Positions 1 through 5,261 of a stretch of DNA of 7,047 nt are shown here, piece after piece. The stretch lies in contig PXAI01000138.1 in NCBI GenBank assembly GCA_003567135.1, positions 1 to 7,047 of the forward strand, in the 5' to 3' direction. The position numbers were made by a program, and so were the translations under genes. Source of the stretch: Balneolia bacterium. Its GTDB lineage: Bacteria > Bacteroidota > Rhodothermia > Balneolales > Cyclonatronaceae. A model generated the notes under the pieces. The model searched no databases. It had not been told where the DNA came from and worked only from the letters and a program-made list of their open reading frames with translations. Numbering within the stretch: the first letter of the stretch is position 1; each line of letters opens with the position of its first letter.

Positions 1-3
1 CGA

Positions 4-885
4 TTACGCGATCGAAGTTTCTTTAATAAACTTCTTCGCGGCCCAGCGGCTTCCCATCAGCCCCATGAAAATTCCGAGAATCAGCATTGCGCCGACGAGG
101 TAAAACCATCTGCCGAACGGCCATGAAAGTACGCCGGCAATTGGCAGGTAAACGGGAATCAGATAGTTAAAGATGAGCCAGACCAGTCCCGAAGCAAGTA
201 ATCCTGCGATCAAGCCCTGCAAAACGCCCTCCACCAGAAACGGCCGCTTGATAAAGTTGTTCGTTGCCCCAACCAGCTTCATAGCTTTTATCAGGTTTTT
301 CTTGGCATATATCGTCAGCCGGATGGTATTGAATACGAGCACCATCGCCGTAAGCATAATGAACAGCGTAAGCGCACCGCCGGCGATAATCAGCATATTG
401 AGGCGCTCCTCAAGCAATTCAAGCCCGGCCTGATTAAATACGACTTCATCCACACCGCGCCAGTCACGGATCGATTCCACCATTCCTACAATCTCGGCCG
501 CGGCCGCATCCGGCGTGGTTCTGACCGTAAATTTTGCTGGCAGGAAGTTTACGTTTCCAAGCAGCTCGCTTTCAGGGCCAAATTCCCGGCGAAACTCTTC
601 CATCGCCTCTTCCTTGCTCACATACGTAACGGTCTCTACAATTTCATACTCTTCAAGTGAAGATCGCAGCGAGTTGGTCCGGCTCTGATCCACATCCTGC
701 AAAAAGACTTCGACTTCCACTTCCTGCTTCAATGCCTGCGCCAGCTCAAACGCGTTAAAGGAAACACGCGCCAGCATCCCCAGCAACAAAACAGCCAGCA
801 TGATGGCAACAATAGAGGATATTGATGAAAGCCTTGCTCTGCGAAATCCCGCAAAACCTTCGCGTAAAACGTAAGAGAAACTCAT
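4..885 (-). CDS. ftsX: Cell division protein FtsX (ABC-type permease-like)
   Basis: FtsX is the membrane partner of the FtsE ATPase in the inner membrane. In bacteria the pair links the divisome to activation of peptidoglycan hydrolases, usually through EnvC-like or other amidase activators. The 293-residue protein has the full family layout: a cytoplasmic N-terminus (1-19, basic FRRARLS), TM1 at about 20-42, a long periplasmic loop at about 43-163, then TM2 (164-188), TM3 (217-242) and TM4 (258-280). The family hallmark MKLVGATNNFIKRPFLVEG lies at 202-220, between TM2 and TM3. Length is normal and the gene is complete, ending with TAA at the left edge of the window. The ATG at 883-885 is chosen because the N-terminus then matches family length; no clear Shine-Dalgarno sequence precedes it. 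ftsE is not next to it here, which is common in Bacteroidota. It lies downstream of the barrel gene but has its own possible promoter. Confidence 0.95.
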   Translation of the reverse strand: MSFSYVLREGFAGFRRARLSSISSIVAIMLAVLLLGMLARVSFNAFELAQALKQEVEVEVFLQDVDQSRTNSLRSSLEEYEIVETVTYVSKEEAMEEFRREFGPESELLGNVNFLPAKFTVRTTPDAAAAEIVGMVESIRDWRGVDEVVFNQAGLELLEERLNMLIIAGGALTLFIMLTAMVLVFNTIRLTIYAKKNLIKAMKLVGATNNFIKRPFLVEGVLQGLIAGLLASGLVWLIFNYLIPVYLPIAGVLSWPFGRWFYLVGAMLILGIFMGLMGSRWAAKKFIKETSIA

Positions 886-917
886 TTTATAAGTTGTGGA
901 CGATTTTTAATTATGGT

Positions 918-946
918 GCTAAGATAGAAATTAAGCTTATCTAAGC
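918..946. repeat. Imperfect inverted repeat upstream of ftsX
   Basis: The arms GCTAAGATA (918-926) and TATCTAAGC (938-946) pair at eight of nine positions around an 11-nt loop, with an AAGCTT palindrome overlapping the inner edge of the second arm. No T-run follows on either strand, so it is not a convincing terminator. It overlaps the possible ftsX -7 element and could be an operator, or chance. Confidence 0.3.
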
Positions 947-950
947 CGAA
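919..950 (-). promoter_or_regulatory. Possible Bacteroidota-type promoter for ftsX
   Basis: On the minus strand, TATCTTAG (919-926) matches the Bacteroidota -7 consensus TAnnTTTG at all but one position. TTCG (947-950) matches the -33 TTTG at three of four, and the spacer is exactly 20 bp, inside the usual 19-21 range. Transcription would begin near 912, giving a leader of about 27 nt before the ftsX ATG. The match is by eye in AT-rich DNA, so it is tentative. Confidence 0.35.
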
Positions 951-977
951 GGCAATCACTTAAAATTTTATGTTTTT

Positions 978-2993
978 TCAGTTCCTTAAAATCCATCTCA
1001 CCCCGATCCTGAATCTTCTGCCCGGCATCGGATAGGGCGCCGATTCAAAATAGCCCGCTTTGCCGACGTTTTGCAGGAGGTTTTCGTATTTGAACAGAAA
1101 AAACGCGTTTCGAACCCGCGCCGAGGCCTCCAGATCAACTCTGTAAAACCAGGGAACCTGATCCTGAATTGAAATTTGATTCCAGTAATCCAGCAGGGGA
1201 TCATATTCGTGACTGTAATATGCGGTCGGTGAGAAAATCCCCGAAACCCCGACTTTAGCAAACGTGGCAAAGTCAAAGAAGTAGTTTTTCAGGTAGATGG
1301 ATGCCCGGTTCCAGAATTTATATCCGCTCTGATCCAGAAACTGATTTTCGTTTCGGCCGGAGTCGCTGAGATAGGTTTGCACCGTGGATGACAGGTTCAT
1401 CTCAAGATTTTTGGTATTCACTTCAAAAAAGAGCTCTGATCCCACTGACTGATAGGAATCTATCGACTCAAACTGACCCGTAAACGGTGAAAGCACGATA
1501 GGATTACTTATTTCACTGCCATAAACCCGGATTCCTGCTGCGTTAATCCAGCTGTGACTATACACGAGCCCAAGCTGAATGCGGGCAATTTGTTCCGATT
1601 CAAGATCAAAATTTCCGGAGTACTCTTCAGTGAGCCAATAGCGATGCTGCAGCGTTGGTTTGATTTGTCCGAAAGCCAGGCTGTGTTCAATGGTAAAGCG
1701 ATTTGTGAGGCCGAAACCCACTTCATAGCCGGTTTCCCAGCCGGTTCGTTTGTCAGACCGGTAGGATAATTCGCCCCAGCCGCGAATCGACAGATTATCA
1801 GCAGGCGTAAACCGAAGCCTGCTCCCGCCCATTACAGTTTCCCAGGCGTTCAGGCGCAGAGATTCATTGGTGTCCTCATCCATCCTTACGGCTTCCAGAT
1901 TCGCATACGGCTCCAGCTCCAGTCCCGACAAACTGATTCGGTGCGTTGCATTCAATCCCCAGGCGCGGGGCTGATAATTCGAGCGGTCATCGGCAGCTGC
2001 AAAAAACCTGCGATACCGGTGATGATACACGTGAAACCGGCTCGTTGGCTCCGAATCAACATCAGGGCGGTAATAGGCCGAGAGCGCAATCAGCGAATTC
2101 CGCATGGATGATCGCGCATTGGGATCTACCGGAGTGGTAAAAAATGGTTCAAACGGGAAAAATGCCAGATCCTGAATATTGTATCCGCGTGATTCCTGCA
2201 TTTGAACGCTGTTGTAAAACAGCATCGCGCTGGTCAGCCAGTTATCATTCAAAAAGTAGGATACTCTCACAGAAGCCTGCCGGCCGCTGAGTCTGCTTCT
2301 GGGATATCCACCGTCGTGATTTATCCCCTTATACGCCAGCTCGACATTCATCCTGCGGTTTACGTTTGCCGTCAGGATACCTTCCGCCCGGCGCTCGTTA
2401 TCCCGCGTTTCCTCGAAATTAATCCAGGTTAGCGGCTCCAGCACATAAAACCGCTGCATCTCAAAATCGCTTCTGTAGACAATTCCGCTGCTTTGTTCGC
2501 CGTAATAGCGCATCCTGTCAAGCGGAAGCCGAACCGCATTCATCGAGCCTGAAACCGGATCATTGAACGGAATGCCCTCAAAATAGGTGCGCCTGTGCCG
2601 GGGATCGGTTGCCCGAAACATGATGCCGTCGTTTCTGCCCTGCGCGCCCAACCTGAACGTTATCGCGCCGGTTCGCCGGTTTTCACGCTCCGCAAGATTG
2701 TACCACTGCTCCCAGCGCATCAGGCTGTCGTTGATCACCTCGTTAAACCCGACCGGACGAAATCGCTCAAGCGGATAAACGGGTGGCTCTGGCTCAGCCT
2801 CCTCTTCCTGCTGCGCCATTAACTCTTCAAGCTCTTCTTTGGAGAGTTCGTCCGGATCAAAATCAAATCCCGGGTCGATGACTTCCGTGGTGTCCGGTAC
2901 AGATGGTGTGGGAGGGTCAGGCAGCGTGTCCGTGGCCGCGTGAAAAAGCAGATTTCCCCAGCCGATTAATAAGGAGAAAAGAACAACACTCAT
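978..2993 (-). CDS. Outer-membrane beta-barrel protein with TonB-plug-like N-terminus (putative porin/receptor)
   Basis: This is a 671-residue predicted outer-membrane protein of unknown substrate. It starts with a hydrophobic export signal (about 1-20, MSVVLFSLLIGWGNLLFHAA). A proline- and acid-rich linker follows at about 21-72. Residues about 110-165 resemble a TonB-dependent receptor plug: RLGAQGRNDGIMFRA, then FEGIPFNDPVSGSMNAVRLP, which parallels the DGxPxNDPxxG...LPL pattern of plugs. The remainder alternates polar and hydrophobic residues with many aromatics, as in barrel strands, and ends GRRFRIGVRWILRN, like the last strands of Bacteroidota receptors and putative porins. No cysteine is present. 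There is no N-terminal CarboxypepD-like domain of the SusC type; DTTEV at 34-38 is a weak TonB-box candidate. The start overlaps the cinA stop by one base, indicating coupled translation. The signal peptide lacks a basic n-region; the in-frame upstream sequence would supply arginines but contains no ATG, GTG or TTG, so the ATG is kept. It could be a TonB-dependent receptor or a TonB-independent porin derived from one. Confidence 0.8.
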   Translation of the reverse strand: MSVVLFSLLIGWGNLLFHAATDTLPDPPTPSVPDTTEVIDPGFDFDPDELSKEELEELMAQQEEEAEPEPPVYPLERFRPVGFNEVINDSLMRWEQWYNLAERENRRTGAITFRLGAQGRNDGIMFRATDPRHRRTYFEGIPFNDPVSGSMNAVRLPLDRMRYYGEQSSGIVYRSDFEMQRFYVLEPLTWINFEETRDNERRAEGILTANVNRRMNVELAYKGINHDGGYPRSRLSGRQASVRVSYFLNDNWLTSAMLFYNSVQMQESRGYNIQDLAFFPFEPFFTTPVDPNARSSMRNSLIALSAYYRPDVDSEPTSRFHVYHHRYRRFFAAADDRSNYQPRAWGLNATHRISLSGLELEPYANLEAVRMDEDTNESLRLNAWETVMGGSRLRFTPADNLSIRGWGELSYRSDKRTGWETGYEVGFGLTNRFTIEHSLAFGQIKPTLQHRYWLTEEYSGNFDLESEQIARIQLGLVYSHSWINAAGIRVYGSEISNPIVLSPFTGQFESIDSYQSVGSELFFEVNTKNLEMNLSSTVQTYLSDSGRNENQFLDQSGYKFWNRASIYLKNYFFDFATFAKVGVSGIFSPTAYYSHEYDPLLDYWNQISIQDQVPWFYRVDLEASARVRNAFFLFKYENLLQNVGKAGYFESAPYPMPGRRFRIGVRWILRN

Positions 2994-4282
2994 CAGGACT
3001 GATATTCTGCTTTGAGTCCGTACGGTAGTTTTTCCATGCCGCCGCAGACTCTCCTGATGATATCCAGCGCGACCATCGCCGTTCGTTCTTTATTGGCAAG
3101 GCGCTCCTTGAAAAAACGCGCCTTCATGGCAAAATGATTTTCTCCATCGTAATACCCAAACCAAACCGTTCCGACCGGTTTTTCTTCCGTTCCGCCGCCC
3201 GGTCCGGCCACTCCGGTTGTGGAAATACCTACTGACGCTCCAAACTTTTCTGCCGCGCCTTTTGCCATTTCAAGAGCTGTTTCGCGGCTAACGGCGCCAT
3301 GTTTTTTTAGCGTATCCGCGCTGACTCCAAGCAAATTCTCCTTGGCCGAGTTATGATAAGCCACAAAACCGCCCAGAAATACATCGCTTGATCCGGGGAT
3401 ATCGGTGATTTTGCTGGCCAGCAATCCGCCGCTGCAACTTTCGGCCACGGCCAGCGTTTTTTTCTGACGACGAAGTATACTCAGTACAACTTCTTCCATG
3501 CGGCCGTCGCGATCTTCACTGTATATATATTCAGATGCTTTTTCCCGGATGCGCTCGGTCAGCGGCACAATATTTTGCTTTGCTTCCTCATCACTGCTGC
3601 CCTTTCCCTGAACCCGAAGCGTGATTCCGTAAGGATGCGGCAGGTATGCCAGAGAGACGCTTCCGTTCAGCAGATCATCCGTTTTTCCGATCACCAGATC
3701 GCTCAGCGTGCTTTCACCGATTCCCGCCACCTGAAAATAATGCCGGTGGATATGTCCGTTCAGCCCGAATTTCCCGCTGATCCTTGGCAGGACCTCATCA
3801 TTCATTAAAGCCTTCATTTCAGAAGGAACACCCGGCAGCGCCACCACCACTTTCCCATTATTTTCGAACCACATCCCCGGAGCCGTTCCATTATAGTTCA
3901 TCAGCACCGTGCAGGTATGCGGCACCTCCGACTGCTCCAGATTCGACGGTGAAAGCGGAATGTTTCGCTTTTTAAAAATCTTACTGATGAAATCACGCGT
4001 GGGCTCGTGCACAATCATCTCGGATTCAAAGAGCGTGGCGAGCGTCTTTTTTGTGACGTCATCATGGGTTGGGCCGAGTCCGCCGGTAACGATGGTAATA
4101 TCCGCCTTCTCCATCCCCTGCAAAACCTCAGCCGTAATTTCCTGCTGATCATCCCCCACTGAAACCGATTTGCACACATCAATATGATACCGCGAAAAAA
4201 ACTGCCCCAGCCACGAAGCGTTTGTATTGACGATATCTCCGATCAGTATTTCATTTCCAATCGTAATTAAATAAGCCTGCAT
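2993..4282 (-). CDS. cinA: CinA family protein: MoCF-like domain plus NMN deamidase (PncC-like) domain
   Basis: This is a full-length two-domain CinA of 429 residues, a cytoplasmic enzyme. Family knowledge gives ADP-ribose/CoA pyrophosphatase-type activity for the N-terminal domain and nicotinamide mononucleotide deamidase activity (NAD salvage) for the C-terminal one; in some bacteria it is competence-induced. The N-terminal molybdopterin-binding-like domain (about 1-170) shows TGGLGPTHDD at 66-75, GTAPG at 132-136 and LPGVPSEM at 149-156. The C-terminal domain (about 262-415) shows AESCSGG at 280-286 and TTGVAGPGGGTEEKPVGTVW at 355-374. The first of these usually reads AESCTGG, so position 284 is a conservative Thr-to-Ser change. 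It is the first gene of the leftward group, divergent from the tlpA-like gene, and its stop overlaps the start of the outer-membrane gene. The ATG at 4280-4282 gives the canonical MQAYLITIGNEIL start. Confidence 0.96.
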   Translation of the reverse strand: MQAYLITIGNEILIGDIVNTNASWLGQFFSRYHIDVCKSVSVGDDQQEITAEVLQGMEKADITIVTGGLGPTHDDVTKKTLATLFESEMIVHEPTRDFISKIFKKRNIPLSPSNLEQSEVPHTCTVLMNYNGTAPGMWFENNGKVVVALPGVPSEMKALMNDEVLPRISGKFGLNGHIHRHYFQVAGIGESTLSDLVIGKTDDLLNGSVSLAYLPHPYGITLRVQGKGSSDEEAKQNIVPLTERIREKASEYIYSEDRDGRMEEVVLSILRRQKKTLAVAESCSGGLLASKITDIPGSSDVFLGGFVAYHNSAKENLLGVSADTLKKHGAVSRETALEMAKGAAEKFGASVGISTTGVAGPGGGTEEKPVGTVWFGYYDGENHFAMKARFFKERLANKERTAMVALDIIRRVCGGMEKLPYGLKAEYQS

Positions 4283-4317
4283 AGGTTTCCAGAGCGTTGG
4301 GAGTTGGTATCAGCGCA

Positions 4318-4349
4318 CAAAATAAGGATTTCGTAATTCAGAATGCAGA
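4318..4349 (-). promoter_or_regulatory. Weak candidate promoter for cinA
   Basis: On the minus strand, TTATTTTG (4318-4325) differs from the -7 consensus TAnnTTTG at one base, and TCTG (4346-4349) lies 20 bp upstream as a three-of-four match to TTTG. The implied leader is about 29 nt. The -33 part falls inside the first AATTC-type repeat run. This is a hand match in AT-rich DNA, offered mainly because a divergent promoter must lie in this area. Confidence 0.22.
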
Positions 4350-4498
4350 ACTCAAAAATTCGGAATTACCGGATCGCTGAGAAGAAGCGAACTACAAATG
4401 CAAAATTCAAAATGAAAAATGCAAAATTGCCGGTTCGCGGATGGCGATTTAATTCAGAATTCAAGAATTCAGAGTTCAGAATTGATCTTTTCGCGGAT
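4335..4498. repeat. Degenerate three-copy interspersed repeat (AATTCAGA-type runs plus CCGG-TCGC core)
   Basis: Three successive units each consist of an AT-rich run built on AATTCAGA / AAATGCAAAATTC words followed by a GC-rich core. The core is ATTACCGGATCGCTGA at 4365-4380 and ATTGCCGGTTCGCGGA at 4426-4441 (12 of 16 identical, 61 bp apart). A more degraded copy with one extra base, sharing TTCGCGGAT, ends at 4498, about 56 bp further on. The third unit's run carries two GAATTC words (4457-4462, 4465-4470). Runs of this style occur between genes in several bacterial genomes and may be an expanded non-coding element. Period and core are variable and there are no identical repeats, so it is not CRISPR. 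Confidence 0.6.
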
Positions 4499-4584
4499 AC
4501 TTGGGAGGTTTTGGGAACTGATTAGAGTTGCACGGCTAATTTAGTGGCGAGCGAAAAACTCAACACTATAGCACAGCGCTCTTC

Positions 4585-4612
4585 CAATTCAAAATTCCCC
4601 CATTCACAATTC
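4585..4612. repeat. Short AATTC-rich cluster
   Basis: CAATTCAAAATTC (4585-4597) and ATTCACAATTC (4602-4612) repeat the same AATTC word that builds the array at 4335-4498, but lack the CCGG-TCGC core. It is probably an eroded outlier of the same repeat family, or simple AT-rich drift. Confidence 0.4.
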
Positions 4613-4627
4613 TAAACTTAAAGCCAG

Positions 4628-4662
4628 ATTAAATCCCCCATTAAATCGAAGTAAAATTTTAC
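4628..4662. repeat. Paired ATTAAATC direct repeats and a 12-bp palindrome
   Basis: ATTAAATC occurs at 4628-4635 and 4640-4647, a 12-bp repeat period around a CCCC tract. It is followed by GTAAAATTTTAC at 4651-4662, which is perfectly self-complementary. Together they sit just upstream of, and overlap, the probable tlpA-like promoter, where an operator would be expected. The regulator is unknown and the AT-richness raises the odds of coincidence. Confidence 0.35.
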
Positions 4663-4688
4663 ATTATTATACCATTGTTTTATTTTAG
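4657..4688 (+). promoter_or_regulatory. Probable promoter for the tlpA-like / DUF6029 operon
   Basis: TATTTTAG (4681-4688) matches the Bacteroidota -7 consensus TAnnTTTG at seven of eight positions and is almost identical to the TATCTTAG proposed for ftsX. TTTT (4657-4660) is 20 bp upstream, a three-of-four match to TTTG, and lies within the 12-bp palindrome. The leader would be about 43 nt, A/C-rich and nearly free of G. Confidence 0.35.
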
Positions 4689-4737
4689 ATTAACAGACCA
4701 ACCAATTAAGATCAATCAAAACCAAACTTGTTACGGA

Positions 4738-5250
4738 ATGAAAATATCCGCTACGTTAGCCTTACTTTTTGCAAGCCTTTTTTTATTCTTTTCTCAACCA
4801 GTTGCAGCACAATCAGGTGCAGTTAATGATTTTGCACTTGAAGACCTCGACGGTAACACGCACCGGCTTAGTCAGTATCTCGAAAAAGGGCCCGTTTACA
4901 TCTCTTTCTGGGCCATGTGGTGCCAGCCTTGCCTTCACAAAATGAGGCTGCTGACCCCGCTTCATAAAAAGTATGCCGAGCAGGGCTTTACGCTGCTCGC
5001 TATTAATACAGACGACCCGAACAGCTTATCCAGAGTTCGTTCTTACATCAGCGCACAGCGTTACGATTTCCCCGTGTTACTCGATCCCGATGAGCGCGTT
5101 TTTGAGCAGTTCAACGGGCGCTCCCTGCCATTTGCCGTCATGGTGGATACCAACGGACGCGTAGTCCAGACGGATGTCGGCTTTCTGCCGGGTGATGAAG
5201 TGAAAATTGGCGAAAAAATTGAGGAGCTGCTGAATCCGGCAGCCGAGTAA
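4738..5250 (+). CDS. Secreted TlpA/ResA-type thiol-disulfide thioredoxin-fold protein
   Basis: This is a periplasmic thioredoxin-like protein of 170 residues, expected to reduce or exchange disulfides in exported proteins. A Sec signal peptide occupies about 1-24 or 25 (MKISATLALLFASLFLFFSQPVAAQ) with no lipobox cysteine. The AhpC/TSA-like thioredoxin domain runs from about 29 to 165: FALEDLDGNTHRLSQY start, FWAMWCQPC with active-site C62-Q-P-C65, and the cis-proline loop SLPFAVMVD with P131. C62 and C65 are the only cysteines. The ATG at 4738 is preferred over the in-frame ATG at 4675 because the signal peptide then begins at residue 1 and the proposed promoter lies upstream. There is no strong Shine-Dalgarno, only GGA directly before the start. 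It heads a rightward group, with the DUF6029-like gene starting 11 bp after its stop. Family assignment is firm; whether it acts as reductant or oxidant cannot be told from sequence. Confidence 0.9.
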   Translation: MKISATLALLFASLFLFFSQPVAAQSGAVNDFALEDLDGNTHRLSQYLEKGPVYISFWAMWCQPCLHKMRLLTPLHKKYAEQGFTLLAINTDDPNSLSRVRSYISAQRYDFPVLLDPDERVFEQFNGRSLPFAVMVDTNGRVVQTDVGFLPGDEVKIGEKIEELLNPAAE

Positions 5251-5261
5251 TCTATCCGGAT

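Larger units (their letters stand above)
4283..4737. other. Divergent intergenic region (cinA / tlpA-like) without a gene
   Basis: This 455-bp gap separates the cinA and tlpA-like start codons. I see no coding region here: the only open frame of any length (4343-4525) translates the repeats and has no recognisable protein character. No tRNA or rRNA-like structure is apparent. The left part (4335-4498) is a degenerate repeat array, 4499-4584 is unremarkable mixed sequence, 4585-4612 is another AATTC cluster, and 4628-4688 holds short repeats, a palindrome and the probable rightward promoter. Confidence 0.8.

Noticed and set aside
2994..3060. Upstream extension of the outer-membrane barrel gene to gain a basic signal-peptide n-region
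   Set aside because: The in-frame upstream sequence encodes arginines but has no ATG, GTG or TTG start, only CTG or ATA codons. The coupled ATG is simpler.
4374..4390. Small hairpin TCGCT...AGCGA in the intergenic region
   Set aside because: A 5-bp stem with a 7-nt loop and no following T-run is too weak for a terminator and easily arises by chance.
4335..4498. Repeat array considered as CRISPR
   Set aside because: Repeats are degenerate and of variable length, there are no identical 24-40 bp direct repeats with unique spacers, and no cas gene is nearby.
4343..4525. 60-residue open frame in the divergent intergenic region
   Set aside because: Its codons are largely the AATTC-type repeats, the product is rich in Asn and Lys with no motif, and no start signal is apparent.
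4549..4582. GAGCG...CGCTC complementary pair as a possible structured RNA or terminator
   Set aside because: The stem is only five pairs around a loop of more than 20 nt, with no U-tract or conserved motif.
4675..4737. Upstream in-frame ATG extending the tlpA-like protein by 21 residues
   Set aside because: The extension is polar and would bury the signal peptide, and it overlaps the proposed promoter. The ATG at 4738 gives a canonical exported start.
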